DNA of 64,000 bases from Allobosea sp. Leaf344 (GCF_001426225.1 NZ_LMRT01000016.1:100890-164889); one strand, 5' to 3'. Positions 1-8,873 are shown, counted from the stretch's first letter. Notes: generated from the sequence alone by a model not told the origin. Made by a program: numbers and translations.

Positions 1-517
1 GCCCCGCAGGCTTGTTGGCGGGCGGCGGGCCGAGCGGTCGCGCATAGATCTGGGCCGGAGTCTCCCCGCCCGGGCCGATGCGCGGCAGGGTGCCGAAGCG
101 CGTGCGCTCGACCAGGCGGCTGTCGGGCGCGGGCGCGAGCTTGGCCGGGGCGTCGCTGTCGGGCACGGTGATGACGATGGCGCCCGGCGCCTCCGCACCC
201 TGACGCACCACGACGACGCCGGATTCGCTTTCGAGCTGCCTGGCGGTGGATTGGCTGCGCGGTTCGGCGGGCGCGGCCGGGGCAGCGCCGCCAGCCGGCT
301 GCGGTGCGGCGCGCTTCTCGATCATCGCGGTGGCGACCGGCTCGCCGCCATCGGGATCGCGCTTGATCGCGACGTAGAGCAGCAGCAGAGCCAGCGTCAG
401 ACCGACGCAGGCACAGGCGCCGAGCGCCAGCAAGCGAGCCCAGCGCTGTCCGCCCTTCGCCGCTGCGCGGTGCTGGCCCAGCGGCCGATTGAGATCGGTA
501 AGCGGCGTTCCGGCCAA
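1..517 (-). CDS. Divergent polysaccharide deacetylase family protein, N-terminal part (truncated by window edge)
   Basis: Partial gene; only the first ~172 codons are present and the deacetylase domain lies outside the window. The start is read as TTG at 517, giving MAGTPLTDLNRPLGQ, with a GGA about 9 nt upstream. A short cytoplasmic stretch is followed by one membrane segment (about residues 28-45, rich in L, A, C and V), then a low-complexity Ala/Pro linker. It ends in a FGTLPRIGPGGETPAQIYARP-like stretch, which in rhizobial homologues leads into the divergent deacetylase (YibQ-like) domain. It lies downstream of ctpA on the same strand, as is usual in Hyphomicrobiales. The family probably acts on envelope polysaccharide in the periplasm. 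The family call is from order and N-terminal pattern. Confidence 0.65.
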   Translation of the reverse strand, partial: MAGTPLTDLNRPLGQHRAAAKGGQRWARLLALGACACVGLTLALLLLYVAIKRDPDGGEPVATAMIEKRAAPQPAGGAAPAAPAEPRSQSTARQLESESGVVVVRQGAEAPGAIVITVPDSDAPAKLAPAPDSRLVERTRFGTLPRIGPGGETPAQIYARPLGPPPANKPAG

Positions 518-541
518 GGTCAGCCGTCCTGAACTGTTTGA

Positions 542-566
542 GGCGGGCCCGAATCAACGGCCCGCC
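542..566 (-). terminator. Hairpin between ctpA and the deacetylase gene
   Basis: Perfect 8-bp inverted repeat GGCGGGCC / GGCCCGCC with a 9-nt loop, just upstream of the deacetylase start. There is no T-run, so it may be an attenuator or mRNA-stabilising hairpin rather than a full terminator. Confidence 0.35.
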
Positions 567-602
567 CGGCTAGTCTTGTCGTGTCGCGGGGGCGGCGTCG
601 AG

Positions 603-626
603 TGCCCGCGCGGTCCGGCGCGGGCA
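603..626 (-). terminator. GC-rich hairpin downstream of ctpA
   Basis: Perfect 9-bp stem TGCCCGCGC / GCGCGGGCA with a 6-nt loop, about 25 nt past the ctpA stop. No U-tract follows on the minus strand. Together with the hairpin at 542-566 it probably lowers read-through into the deacetylase gene. Confidence 0.45.
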
Positions 627-650
627 GGATCGCCATCGCGCCGGCCTCGC

Positions 651-1982
651 TCAGTTCGGCTTGGGCGCCTCGGTCGCCGGAGCGGCGGCGTCCTTCTTGG
701 CGCCCCGCAGCAGGTTGAGGGCCGCGGTCAGCTGCGTGTCCTTGGCCGGATCGTTCGGCACATAGGAGGCGGAGCCGGACTGCTCGTCCTTGCCGTCGCC
801 GGCCTTGAGATGGCCCTTCAGCGCCGCCTCGCCCTTGTTCTCGGAGAGCTTGTCCTTGAGCTCCGGGGGGATCTCCTGCAGCACCTCGACATCGGGGGTG
901 ATGCCCTTGGCCTGGATCGAGGTGCCGGACGGGGTGTAGTAGCGCGCGGTGGTCAGCCGCAGGCCGCCATTGCCGCCGAGCGGGATCACGGTCTGCACCG
1001 AACCCTTGCCGAAGGAGCGGGTGCCCATCACGGTGGCGCGCTTATGATCCTGCAGCGCGCCGGCGACGATCTCCGCGGCGGAGGCCGAGGAGCCGTTGAT
1101 CAGCACCACGACCGGCTTGCCCTTGGCGAGATCGCCCGCCTTCGCGTTGAAGACCTGCGTCTCCTCGGCGTTGCGGCCGCGGGTCGAGACGATCTTGCCG
1201 CGCTCCAGGAAGGCGTCGGAGACCAGGACGGATTGGTCGAGACGGCCGCCGCGATTGTTGCGGAGGTCGATGACATAGCCCTTGATCTTGTCGGCGCCGA
1301 CCTCGGTATTGACCTTGTCGATCGCCTTGCGCAGCCCCTCATAGGTCTGCTCGCTGAAGGTGCCGATGCGGATATAGCCGACATCGGCCTCGACGCGCTC
1401 CTCCACCGCCGGCACGACGATGGTCGAGCGGGTGAGGGTGAACTCCAGCGGCTCGGGCTTGCCCGGCCGTTCGATCTTCAGCTTGACCTGGGTGTTGATG
1501 ATGCCGCGCATCTTCTCGACCGCCTGGGTAAGGCTCAGGCCCTTGACCTCGGTGTCGTCGATCTGGCGGATGATGTCGTTGGTCAGGATGCCGGCCTTGG
1601 AGGCGGGCGTGTCGCGGATCGGCTTGGCGACCTTGAGGACGCCTTCCTCCATCGTCACCTCGATGCCGAGCCCGCCGAACTGGCCGCGCATGTCGGTATC
1701 CATGTCGCGGAAGCTCTTGGAATCGAGATAGGCGGAATGCGGGTCCAGCGACGAGACCATGCCGTTGATCGCGGCCTCGATCAGCTTCTGTTCATCCGGC
1801 TTCTCGACATAATCGGTGCGGATCTTCTCGAAGATGTCCCCGAACAGGTTCAGGCTGCGATAGACCTCGGCCGACGCCGCGATGGCGTGGGTGGAGGAGA
1901 AAAGCCCGGTCTGCGTGACCGCGCCGGTCAAACCTGCGCCCATGATCGCGCCGGCAAAAACGAGGGAAACCTTGCGCATCAT
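651..1982 (-). CDS. ctpA: S41 family C-terminal processing peptidase (CtpA)
   Basis: Periplasmic serine protease of 443 aa that trims or degrades proteins from their C-termini; in Proteobacteria it often controls cell-wall hydrolases. Visible features: signal peptide (residues 1 to ~36), an N-terminal helical region with the LDPHSAYL motif (79-86), a PDZ domain (~100-185), and the S41 core with catalytic Ser301 in NGSSASAAEI and Lys326 in SFGKGSVQT. The C-terminal tail (~375-443) is charged and low-complexity. The core motif usually written DLRNNPGG reads DLRNNRGG here. The ATG overlaps the envC stop (ATGA), so the two are translationally coupled. Pairing with an EnvC-type amidase activator fits a role in septal peptidoglycan turnover. 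Confidence 0.93.
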   Translation of the reverse strand: MMRKVSLVFAGAIMGAGLTGAVTQTGLFSSTHAIAASAEVYRSLNLFGDIFEKIRTDYVEKPDEQKLIEAAINGMVSSLDPHSAYLDSKSFRDMDTDMRGQFGGLGIEVTMEEGVLKVAKPIRDTPASKAGILTNDIIRQIDDTEVKGLSLTQAVEKMRGIINTQVKLKIERPGKPEPLEFTLTRSTIVVPAVEERVEADVGYIRIGTFSEQTYEGLRKAIDKVNTEVGADKIKGYVIDLRNNRGGRLDQSVLVSDAFLERGKIVSTRGRNAEETQVFNAKAGDLAKGKPVVVLINGSSASAAEIVAGALQDHKRATVMGTRSFGKGSVQTVIPLGGNGGLRLTTARYYTPSGTSIQAKGITPDVEVLQEIPPELKDKLSENKGEAALKGHLKAGDGKDEQSGSASYVPNDPAKDTQLTAALNLLRGAKKDAAAPATEAPKPN

Positions 1983-3382
1983 CCGCGAGCCTTTTCGCTA
2001 AGCGTTTTCGTCCACCACGGCGTCGGATCGACCGAGACACCGTCTTTCCTGAACTCGATATAGAGGACCGGTTCCCCGCTCCCCGAACCCACGATCGTCG
2101 CCGCAGCTTCCGACGTTTCACCCATCGTCGCAACCGGCTCTCCGGCGAGGACGAACTGGTTCAGCGCCACATCGATGCGCTGCATGCCGGCCAGTAGGAT
2201 ATAGTATCCCCCGCCGGCATTCAGGATCAAGAGCTGCCCGAAGGAGCGGAACGGTCCCGCATAAACCACCCAAGCGTCCGAAGGCGTCGAAACTAGGGCG
2301 TTCGCCCGCGTCGCGATCGAAATCCCGCGCGTCGTGCCGCCGGCGCCGTCGCTTTCGCCGAAGCCACGCAATTGTGAACCCGCGACCGGCAGCGGCAGCA
2401 GGCCGCGCGTCTCGGCGAAGGCGATTTTCGGCGCGAGCCTGGCGGGATCCTTGAAAGCGAGGGCCGCCATGCGCTGCCGTTGCTCCCTGGTTTCCGCCTC
2501 GAGCGCCTGCCTCGCCGATTCGGCGGCGCGCGTGGCGGTGGAGATCTCCTTCTCCATCTGCTCGACGAAGTCGCGCAGGCTGCGGGCCTGGTCGGCCAGC
2601 TCGCCGGCCGCGGCGCGCTGGGCCTCGGCATCGCGGGTGGCGCTGGCCTCGCGCTCGCGCCGCGCCTCGACCAATGCGGCCAGCCGCTGGCGCTCGCCGG
2701 CCAGGGCTTCGAGCTCGCCGGTGATCGACCGGCGCTCGGCGGCGATCCCCTCCCGCAGCCGCACCAGCTCGGCCAGATCGGTGCCCAGCACCTGGATCTC
2801 CTGGCGGAGATCCGGAACCACCGCGCCGAGCAGCATCGAGGCGCGCACGGCTTCCAGAATATCCTCGGGGCTGACCAGCACGGCCGGGGGCGGGCGCCGC
2901 CCGATGCGCTGCAGCGCGGCCAGAACCTCGCCGATCAGGCCGCGACGCCCCTCCAGCGAGCGGCGAATGGCGGATTCGCTGGATTGCAGCAGGGTCAGGC
3001 GCTGCTCCAGCGCGGCCACCTTGCGCTCCGAGGCCTGGGTGCGCTGGGTGGTGTCGAGCAGGGCCTTGTTGAGACCGGCGCGGTCGGCGCGGATCGCGGA
3101 GATCTCGGCTTCGAGCCTGGCACGCAGGCCGGCGCTGCCGGAGAGACGCTCCTCGATCGCCTTCAGCTCGCGCTCGCGGGCCCGCTTCTCGTCCTGCTTG
3201 ATCTGCGCTTCGCGGGTGAGCTGGTCGGGATCCGGCGTGCCGGTCTGCGCCTGTGCGGCGCCGGGCAGGGCGGTCGCGAGGATCAGCGCCGCCAGAAGCG
3301 CCCGGCCGCTCGCCCGGCGGCCGCGCCCATCCGGGCCGGCGGCGCGGAACGATCCGCGAATCAAAATCCGATCGGAGCTCAT
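1979..3382 (-). CDS. EnvC-like murein hydrolase activator (degenerate LytM/M23 domain)
   Basis: Protein of 467 aa. It has an Arg-rich N-terminus and a signal peptide ending at AQAQ (about residue 46), a long Arg/Glu/Ala coiled coil (~55-320) and a C-terminal LytM domain (~345-460). The zinc ligands of active M23 peptidases are absent: GISIA stands where HxG...D is expected, and LLAGM where the HLS histidine would be. That is the pattern of EnvC and NlpD, which activate amidases and do not cut peptidoglycan themselves. Start ATG at 3382 overlaps the rlmH stop (ATGA), and its own stop overlaps ctpA ATG (ATGA). The next gene downstream of ctpA is a deacetylase, a standard rhizobial envelope cluster. 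Confidence 0.88.
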   Translation of the reverse strand: MSSDRILIRGSFRAAGPDGRGRRASGRALLAALILATALPGAAQAQTGTPDPDQLTREAQIKQDEKRARERELKAIEERLSGSAGLRARLEAEISAIRADRAGLNKALLDTTQRTQASERKVAALEQRLTLLQSSESAIRRSLEGRRGLIGEVLAALQRIGRRPPPAVLVSPEDILEAVRASMLLGAVVPDLRQEIQVLGTDLAELVRLREGIAAERRSITGELEALAGERQRLAALVEARREREASATRDAEAQRAAAGELADQARSLRDFVEQMEKEISTATRAAESARQALEAETREQRQRMAALAFKDPARLAPKIAFAETRGLLPLPVAGSQLRGFGESDGAGGTTRGISIATRANALVSTPSDAWVVYAGPFRSFGQLLILNAGGGYYILLAGMQRIDVALNQFVLAGEPVATMGETSEAAATIVGSGSGEPVLYIEFRKDGVSVDPTPWWTKTLSEKARG

Positions 3383-3858
3383 GCCCGATGATAGGGGTGA
3401 CCGGCCATGATCGTCATCGCCCGGTAGAGCTGTTCGAGCGCCAGGACCCGCACGATCTGATGAGGCAGGGTCAGGGCGCCGAAGGCGAGCGTCAGCTGGG
3501 CCTGCCTGCGCAGCGCCTCGTCGAGCCCGTCCGCCCCGCCGATGACGAAGGTCGCGGCCTGCGTGCCGGCGTCGCGCGCCGTGGCGAGGCGCGCGGCGAA
3601 GGCTTCGCTCGTCAGAGCGCCGCCGCGCTCGTCCAGCGCGATCAACAGGCCGGGTTGCGCCTTGGCCAGGATGGAAGCCGCCTCCTCGCGCTTGCGCTCC
3701 TCGGCGCGACGACCTCGGCTCTCGGCGATCTCGACGATATCGGGGCCGGTCAGGCCGAGACCGCGCCCGAGCGCCAGCCCGCGCTCGCGATAGCGCTCGC
3801 ACAGCTCGCGCTCCGGCCCGTCCTTGAGCCGGCCGATGGCGATGAGGGCAAGGCGCAT
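3379..3858 (-). CDS. rlmH: 23S rRNA (pseudouridine-1915-N3)-methyltransferase RlmH
   Basis: SPOUT-class SAM-dependent enzyme of 159 aa, the normal family length. It methylates pseudouridine 1915 in helix 69 of 23S rRNA on assembled 70S ribosomes. The N-terminus MRLALIAIGRLKDGPE and the trefoil-knot motifs FVIGGADGLDE and LPHQIVRVLALEQLYRA are characteristic, as is the C-terminal GHPYHR. It follows rsfS, another 50S-associated factor, after a short spacer holding a hairpin, and is coupled to envC by an ATGA overlap. Confidence 0.95.
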   Translation of the reverse strand: MRLALIAIGRLKDGPERELCERYRERGLALGRGLGLTGPDIVEIAESRGRRAEERKREEAASILAKAQPGLLIALDERGGALTSEAFAARLATARDAGTQAATFVIGGADGLDEALRRQAQLTLAFGALTLPHQIVRVLALEQLYRAMTIMAGHPYHRA

Positions 3859-3900
3859 GTCGAGCCGCGGGGTCAGCGAACGCCGTCGAACACGGCGGGG

Positions 3901-3921
3901 GCCGGGCGACAGCCGCCCGGC
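3901..3921 (-). other. Hairpin between rsfS and rlmH
   Basis: Perfect 8-bp stem GCCGGGCG / CGCCCGGC with a 5-nt loop in the 72-bp rsfS-rlmH gap. No T-run follows. It is probably an attenuator or processing/stability element within the operon. Confidence 0.4.
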
Positions 3922-3930
3922 AGCGGCGCG

Positions 3931-4248
3931 TCAGCCGACGAGCCGCTCATTGGGACGGTCTGCGCCCCACATCTTCTCGAGATTATAGAAGTCCCGGACT
4001 TCGGGCCGGAAGACATGGATGATGATGTCGCCGGTATCGATCAGGACCCAGTCGCAGGCGGGCATGCCTTCGACCTTCGGAGCCGGCAGGCCGGAGCCCT
4101 TCAGCGCCTCGACCAGGCTGTCGGCGATGGAGGCGACGTGCCGGTTGACGCGGCCGGTCGCGATGATCATGGCGTCGGCCAGGGAGGTCTTGCCGACCAG
4201 GTCGATGACGGTGATGTCCTCGGCCTTCATTTCTTCGAGGACATGCAA
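3931..4248 (-). CDS. rsfS: Ribosomal silencing factor RsfS
   Basis: RsfS/Iojap family. It binds ribosomal protein L14 on the 50S subunit and blocks subunit joining when nutrients are limiting. Conserved blocks are MKAEDITVIDL, SLADAMIIATGRVNRHV, CDWVLIDTGDIIIHVF and RDFYNLEKMW. The coordinates use the first conventional start in frame (TTG at 4248), but this start falls inside the first conserved helix. The frame is open further upstream, and a CTG at 4341 has a strong GAGAGG ribosome-binding site at 4355-4350 with an 8-nt spacer. That start would give 136 aa with a short disordered N-terminus. It lies downstream of nadD, the usual partner order. Confidence 0.93.
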   Translation of the reverse strand: MHVLEEMKAEDITVIDLVGKTSLADAMIIATGRVNRHVASIADSLVEALKGSGLPAPKVEGMPACDWVLIDTGDIIIHVFRPEVRDFYNLEKMWGADRPNERLVG

Positions 4249-4411
4249 TGCGAGGGCGACGCTGTCAGCGGAGGGGTTGTCCGATACAGCGGCCTGGGGA
4301 AGCGGCTTGGGCTCGGCTTCGCCAAGGGTTTGACGGTTCAGTTCCGTATCCTCTCGATCACGACGCGCTCACTGCGCGACGATCTGAAAATACGCTCGAC
4401 CCGCCCAAATT

Positions 4412-5008
4412 TCAATCTTTTTCGGCCAGTTCCCGCAACATCGTCGACGAGAGATCCGAGCGGCGGCCATGCAGGAAGATCCAGGCCGGCGGTTTCGCAC
4501 CGGGCAGCGCGGCGCCCTGGCTCTCCGACATGCGGTAGCGCGAGAGCCAGTTCGCGGCGGGCGAGGCGACGGCGTGATGCGTCGAGCCCGGGCGGTCGAT
4601 CACGGCGATCGGCATCATCCGGGCGATGGCGCGCCACTCGTTCCAGCGATGGAAATTCTGGAGATTGTCCGAGCCCATCAGCCAGACGAATTGCACGCCG
4701 GGGCAGCGCAGCTGCAGGGCGCGCAGCGTGTCGGCGGTGTAGCGCGTGCGCAGCTTCGCCTCGATGCCGGTGACGTGGATGCGCGCATGATCCGCCACCT
4801 GGCGGCTGAAGGCGATCCGCGACTCGATCGGCGGCAGGCGGGCATTGTCCTTGAGCGGATTGCCCGGGGTGACGAGCCACCAGACTCGGTCGAGCTGCAG
4901 GCGGCGCAGCGCCGTCAGGCTCGCCATGCGATGCCCGTCATGGGCCGGGTTGAAGGTCCCGCCGAACAACCCGATGCGCAAGCCCGGCGCATGGGGCGGT
5001 AGCCGCAT
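4412..5008 (-). CDS. nadD: Nicotinate-nucleotide adenylyltransferase
   Basis: Transfers AMP from ATP to nicotinate mononucleotide in NAD biosynthesis (cytoplasm). 198 aa from ATG 5008. The N-terminal nucleotidyltransferase signature GLFGGTFNPAHDGHR carries the HxGH motif, VWWLVTPGNPLK follows, and SDLSSTMLR near the C-terminus matches the ISSTxxR motif. An alternative GTG start at 5023 adds five residues and overlaps the proA stop (GTGA). Several neighbouring junctions overlap in the same way, so this start is also plausible. Part of the proB-proA-nadD-rsfS run. Confidence 0.93.
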   Translation of the reverse strand: MRLPPHAPGLRIGLFGGTFNPAHDGHRMASLTALRRLQLDRVWWLVTPGNPLKDNARLPPIESRIAFSRQVADHARIHVTGIEAKLRTRYTADTLRALQLRCPGVQFVWLMGSDNLQNFHRWNEWRAIARMMPIAVIDRPGSTHHAVASPAANWLSRYRMSESQGAALPGAKPPAWIFLHGRRSDLSSTMLRELAEKD

Positions 5009-5019
5009 GTGCTCGATGC

Positions 5020-6327
5020 TCACGGCCGGATCTGACCATTGCCATGGACACGGTATTTGAACGAGCAGAGCTGTTCGACGCCGACCGGGCCGCGCGCATG
5101 CATGCGCCCCGTGGCGATCCCGATCTCGGCGCCGAAGCCGAATTCCCCGCCATCGGCGAATTGGGTCGAGGCATTGTGCAGCACGATGGCGGAATCGACC
5201 TCCGCCAGGAAGCGCGCGGCCACCGCCGCGTCCTCGGTGACGATCGCATCGGTATGGTGCGAGCCGAAACGGGCGATATGCTCCATCGCCTCCTCCGGAC
5301 CGGCGACGAGTTTCACCGCTATGATCCGGTCGAGATATTCGGTCGCCCAATCCGCTTCGCCGGCGGGCGTGACGCGCGGATCGACGGCCTGCGTCCGCGC
5401 ATCGCCGCGCACCGCGCAGCCCCCGGCCAGGAGATCGGCGACCAGCGGATGCAGATGGGTGTCGGCGCAGGCCCGGTCGACCAGCAGGGTTTCGGCCGCG
5501 CCGCAGACGCCGGTGCGGCGCAGCTTGGCGTTGAGCACGATCTCGCGCGCCATGGCCAGATCCGCGGCCGCATGGACATAGACATGGCAGTTGCCGTCGA
5601 GATGGGCGAAGACCGGCACGCGGGCTTCGGCCTGGACGCGCGCGACGAGGCTGCGGCCGCCGCGCGGCACCACCACGTCGATCGCGCCGTCGAGCCCGGC
5701 GAGCAGGGCGCCGACCGCGGCACGGTCGCGCGTCGGCACCAGCTGGACGGCGTCCGGCGGCAGGCCGGCTTCGCTCAGGCCTTCGCGCAGCGCGTCAGTG
5801 ATGGCGAGCGAGGTGCGGAAACTATCCGACCCGGCCCGCAGGATCGCGGCGTTTCCGCTCTTCAGGCAGAGCGCCCCGGCATCGGCGGTGACGTTGGGCC
5901 GGCTCTCGAAGATCACGGCGATGACGCCGAGCGGCGTCGCCACACGCTCGAAACGCAGGCCGTTGGGCCGGGTCCATTGCGCCAGGACGCGGCCGACGGG
6001 ATCGGGCAGGGCGGCGACGCTCGCCACGGCGGCCGCGACATCGGCGAGGCGGGCCTCGTCGAGCGACAGCCGGTCGATGAAGGCCGGGGCCTGTCCCGCC
6101 GCCTTCGCATCCGCCAGGTCGCGGGCATTGGCGTCGAGGATCGCCGCCGCATGCCGGCCGATCGCGGCCGCCATGGCGTGCAGCGCGGCGTCGCGCTGCG
6201 CCGCCGGGGCGAGCGCGACCTGTCGCGAGGCCGCGCGGGCGCTGAGCCCGATCGCCGCCATCGCGGCCTGCAGATCGCGTTCGTCGTCGCCGGTGGAGAC
6301 CACGCGCAGGGCGCTCTCGCTCGTCAT
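5020..6327 (-). CDS. proA: Glutamate-5-semialdehyde dehydrogenase (gamma-glutamyl phosphate reductase)
   Basis: Second step of proline synthesis: NADPH-dependent reduction of gamma-glutamyl phosphate. 435 aa, aldehyde-dehydrogenase fold. Visible blocks are [46 protein letters not shown] and the catalytic Cys275 in [15 protein letters not shown] 6327 was chosen because it sits behind GGACAGG and gives the usual N-terminus; an upstream start at 6375 would overlap the proB end by about 11 bp. Its stop overlaps the possible GTG start of nadD. It follows proB directly. Confidence 0.96.
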   Translation of the reverse strand: MTSESALRVVSTGDDERDLQAAMAAIGLSARAASRQVALAPAAQRDAALHAMAAAIGRHAAAILDANARDLADAKAAGQAPAFIDRLSLDEARLADVAAAVASVAALPDPVGRVLAQWTRPNGLRFERVATPLGVIAVIFESRPNVTADAGALCLKSGNAAILRAGSDSFRTSLAITDALREGLSEAGLPPDAVQLVPTRDRAAVGALLAGLDGAIDVVVPRGGRSLVARVQAEARVPVFAHLDGNCHVYVHAAADLAMAREIVLNAKLRRTGVCGAAETLLVDRACADTHLHPLVADLLAGGCAVRGDARTQAVDPRVTPAGEADWATEYLDRIIAVKLVAGPEEAMEHIARFGSHHTDAIVTEDAAVAARFLAEVDSAIVLHNASTQFADGGEFGFGAEIGIATGRMHARGPVGVEQLCSFKYRVHGNGQIRP

Positions 6328-6364
6328 GATCAGTGGCCTGTCCAACCCCAGTTTCGCCGCGACC

Positions 6365-7489
6365 TTAACCGACACCGAGCGCCATGTCGTCCCGGTGGAT
6401 CATCTCGGCGCGCCCGGGATAGCCCAGTATGGCCTCGATGTCCCGCGAGGCCCGGCCCAGCACCAGCGCGGCTTCATGCGCGTCGTAGGAGACCAGCCCG
6501 CGCCCCAGCACGGCGCCCGCGCCGTCGCGGATCAGCACGGCGTCGCCGCGCGAGAACTCGCCCTCGATACGGCTCACGCCGACGGGCAGCAGGCTGGCGC
6601 CGCCGCGCAGCGCGCGCACCGCGCCGGCGTCGAGATAGAGCGCGCCGCGCGGTTCCAGCGAGCCGGCGATCCAGGTCTTGCGCGCGGTGGCGGGGGTCGA
6701 ACCGCTCAGGAACCAGGTGCAGCGCGCCCCGCCTGCGACCGCGGCGAGCGGATTCTTGCCGCGGCCATCGGCGATCAGCATATGCGTGCCGCCCGCCGCC
6801 GCGATCTTGCCCGCCTCGATCTTGGTGCGCATGCCGCCGCGGGACAGTTCCGAGGCCGCGCCGCCGGCCATGGCGTCGATCTCGGGGGTGATGCGCTCGA
6901 CCAGCGGGATGTGGCGGGCCGCGGGGTCGCTGGCGGGAGGGGCGGTGTAGAGCCCGTCGATATCGGAGAACAGCACCAGGAGATCGGCGCCCGCCATGGT
7001 GGCGACGCGCGCGGCGAGGCGGTCATTGTCGCCATAGCGGATCTCGGTCGTCGCGACGGTGTCGTTCTCGTTGATCACCGGCACGGCGCGCAGGTCGAGC
7101 AGCCGTCCCAGCGTCGCCCGCGCATTGAGATAGCGCCGGCGCTCCTCGGTATCGGCGAGGGTCAGGAGGATCTGCCCGGCGGTGAGACCGTGATGGCCGA
7201 GCGCCTCCGCCCAGGTCCGTGCCAGCGCGATCTGCCCGACGGCGGCGGCGGCCTGGCTCTCCTCCAGCCGCAGCGAGCCGGAGGGCAGCCCGAGCACGGT
7301 CCGCCCCAGCGCGATCGCGCCGGACGAGACCACGAGCACATCGGCGCCGCGCTGGTGGAGATCGGCGAGATCCTCGGCCAGCGCCGCCAGCCAGGCATGG
7401 CGCAGGCGGCTGCGCTCGCGATCGACCAGCAGGCTGGAGCCGACCTTGACGACGATGCGGCGGAACTGGCTGAGCGAAGGGGTTTTCAC
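6365..7489 (-). CDS. proB: Glutamate 5-kinase
   Basis: First, feedback-regulated step of proline synthesis (ATP + L-glutamate to gamma-glutamyl phosphate). 374 aa with GTG start at 7489. An amino-acid kinase domain (about 9-250: [57 protein letters not shown]) is followed by a C-terminal PUA domain (~280-365), the long form typical of Proteobacteria. In many alphaproteobacteria obg lies directly upstream; here the upstream neighbour is cspA on the opposite strand, so proB is probably the first gene of this operon. Confidence 0.96.
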   Translation of the reverse strand: MKTPSLSQFRRIVVKVGSSLLVDRERSRLRHAWLAALAEDLADLHQRGADVLVVSSGAIALGRTVLGLPSGSLRLEESQAAAAVGQIALARTWAEALGHHGLTAGQILLTLADTEERRRYLNARATLGRLLDLRAVPVINENDTVATTEIRYGDNDRLAARVATMAGADLLVLFSDIDGLYTAPPASDPAARHIPLVERITPEIDAMAGGAASELSRGGMRTKIEAGKIAAAGGTHMLIADGRGKNPLAAVAGGARCTWFLSGSTPATARKTWIAGSLEPRGALYLDAGAVRALRGGASLLPVGVSRIEGEFSRGDAVLIRDGAGAVLGRGLVSYDAHEAALVLGRASRDIEAILGYPGRAEMIHRDDMALGVG

Positions 7490-7609
7490 GACGGGAACCG
7501 GAGCGGACGAAACGGCACGGAGCCTCTGCCTGTTGGCGAAATCGCGGGCATTGTAAAGCGCCGGAGCCGCCTGCCGGCACTGCGCCTGGCGCTTTTCGCC
7601 GGGTTCGCA

Positions 7610-7638
7610 TTGACAGGGAGGCTTCGATCGCCCATATG
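7610..7638 (+). promoter_or_regulatory. Predicted sigma-70 promoter of the cold-shock gene
   Basis: Perfect -35 TTGACA at 7610-7615, 17-bp spacer, -10-like CATATG at 7633-7638. It would give a leader of about 135 nt before the cspA ATG, as is usual for cold-shock mRNAs. The -35 box is convincing and the -10 is moderate. Confidence 0.5.
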
Positions 7639-7727
7639 GGGTGGGTCGATATTTAGGCCGAACGACTTGGCCCCGCGCATGAAGATGCGCCTGCTGACGA
7701 CCTTCCTGCTCAAAAAATCGAAACGCC

Positions 7728-7751
7728 GGCGCGTGGGTTTCGTCACGCGCC
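7728..7751 (+). promoter_or_regulatory. Stem-loop in the cspA 5' leader
   Basis: Perfect 8-bp stem GGCGCGTG / CACGCGCC with an 8-nt loop, ending 28 nt before the cspA ATG and just before its AGGA ribosome-binding site. Structured leaders control temperature-dependent translation of E. coli cspA. A similar role here is inference. Confidence 0.4.
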
Positions 7752-7779
7752 TTCCTAAAACGCAGCGAAAGGATTCGTT

Positions 7780-7989
7780 ATGAGCGTCGGTACAGTCAAG
7801 TGGTTCAATTCGACCAAGGGTTTTGGTTTCATCCAGCCGGATGATGGCGGTCAGGACGTGTTCGTCCATATCAGCGCCGTCGAGCGGGCCGGCATGCGCG
7901 ACCTCCGGGAGGGCCAGAAGATCTCCTTCGAGCTCGTCCAGGACAAGCGCTCGGGCAAGATGTCGGCCGACCAGCTTCGCGCCGAGTGA
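7780..7989 (+). CDS. Cold-shock domain protein (CspA family)
   Basis: Single-domain OB-fold RNA/ssDNA-binding protein of 69 aa, the standard Csp length. RNP1 reads KGFGFI and RNP2 reads VFVHIS; the N-terminus [20 protein letters not shown] is the family hallmark. It is thought to melt mRNA structure and aid translation in cold or stationary phase. AGGA lies 6 nt before the ATG. A long structured leader precedes it, and rpsU follows on the same strand after ~150 bp. Confidence 0.96.
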   Translation: MSVGTVKWFNSTKGFGFIQPDDGGQDVFVHISAVERAGMRDLREGQKISFELVQDKRSGKMSADQLRAE

Positions 7990-8143
7990 GCCATTCGCCC
8001 CGTCGCGCGGGCATTGAATCGAGACGGCGACCACGGATGTACTGGCGCCCGATCCGTTCTGCTCTTCACCGCGACGAGGCGTGACGAAGGGTCGGGGATC
8101 ACATCCCGGCCCTTTTCCACTTTCGAGACGTCAGGAGACAGCG

Positions 8144-8407
8144 ATGCAGGTTCTCGTCCGCGACAACAATGTCGATCAGGCCCTTCGGGTCCTCAAGAAG
8201 AAGATGCAGCGCGAGGGCGTGTTTCGCGAGATGAAGCGCCGTTCGGCCTATGAGAAGCCGTCCGAGAAGCGCGTCCGCGAGAAGGCCGACGCCATCCGCC
8301 GGGCCCGCAAGGTCGCCCGCAAGCAGATGCAGCGCGAGGGTCTGATCGCCGCGCCGAAGGTCAAGCCGCGGCCGGTCCGCGCTGGAAGCGCAGCTCCCGC
8401 GCGCTGA
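8144..8407 (+). CDS. rpsU: 30S ribosomal protein S21
   Basis: Small basic ribosomal protein of 87 aa that supports translation initiation on the 30S platform. The start at 8144 is fixed by a strong CAGGAGA site 5-6 nt upstream and the family N-terminus [20 protein letters not shown]. The [20 protein letters not shown] block is conserved. The C-terminal extension ([12 protein letters not shown]... to PAR) is the Lys/Arg/Ala-rich tail common in alphaproteobacteria. Several alphaproteobacteria carry more than one S21 copy, and a copy next to a cold-shock gene is common. Confidence 0.96.
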   Translation: MQVLVRDNNVDQALRVLKKKMQREGVFREMKRRSAYEKPSEKRVREKADAIRRARKVARKQMQREGLIAAPKVKPRPVRAGSAAPAR

Positions 8408-8422
8408 TTTCACTACCCTTTT

Positions 8423-8446
8423 GCGGGCATCTGGATTATTGCCCGC
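8423..8446 (+). terminator. Hairpin downstream of rpsU
   Basis: Perfect 7-bp stem GCGGGCA / TGCCCGC with a 10-nt AT-containing loop, starting 16 nt after the rpsU stop. Probable terminator or attenuator before the next small gene. Confidence 0.45.
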
Positions 8447-8492
8447 CTCGCGGGCCTCGGAATGACCCGCGTCAACCCAAAGAAGGCTCACC

Positions 8493-8873
8493 TTGAAGAA
8501 CCCGAACGACCGCAGCTTCACTGATCGTCAGTCCAATTCCCAGAACGCCAAGAAGGCGCTGCTCGAGCGCTTCAAGGCACGGCCTGGGCCGGATGATCCG
8601 ATCATGCAGCAGCGCCGCGCGGAGCGTGAGGCCATCGCTCAAGCCCGTGCCGCCCGCGAAGCCGAAAAGGCCGCCGCCCGCGCCGAGGCCGAGCGTCTCG
8701 CCGCGATCGAGCGGGCGCGCCTCGAAGAGGAAGAGCGCCAGGCCGAGATCCAGCGCGAGGCGGCCCGCAAGGCCGAGCAGGCGAAGCGCGATGCCGAGCG
8801 CCCGCGCAAGGTTCTGCTCGAGGCGGTGCAATACGCGCAGATGCGCGCCGCCGGCAAGGGCGGACGGCGCTAG
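8493..8873 (+). CDS. DUF6481 family protein, small charged helical protein
   Basis: 126 aa. TTG start at 8493 with AGAAGG 6 nt upstream. After MKNPNDRSFTDRQSNSQNAK the protein is almost entirely one predicted helix or coiled coil rich in Ala, Arg and Glu (about 30-115), ending VQYAQMRAAGKGGRR. The composition and N-terminus match the uncharacterised DUF6481 group found in Hyphomicrobiales; function is unknown. No signal peptide or membrane segment. Its place behind cspA and rpsU suggests a role in stress or RNA/ribosome biology, but this is context only. Confidence 0.75.
   Translation: MKNPNDRSFTDRQSNSQNAKKALLERFKARPGPDDPIMQQRRAEREAIAQARAAREAEKAAARAEAERLAAIERARLEEEERQAEIQREAARKAEQAKRDAERPRKVLLEAVQYAQMRAAGKGGRR

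Noticed and set aside
489..2063. Long plus-strand open frame opposite ctpA
   Set aside because: Antisense shadow; ctpA on the minus strand has full domain support and operon coupling.
1979..3382. EnvC lacking zinc ligands as a novel dead enzyme
   Set aside because: Loss of the metal site is normal for EnvC/NlpD-type activators.
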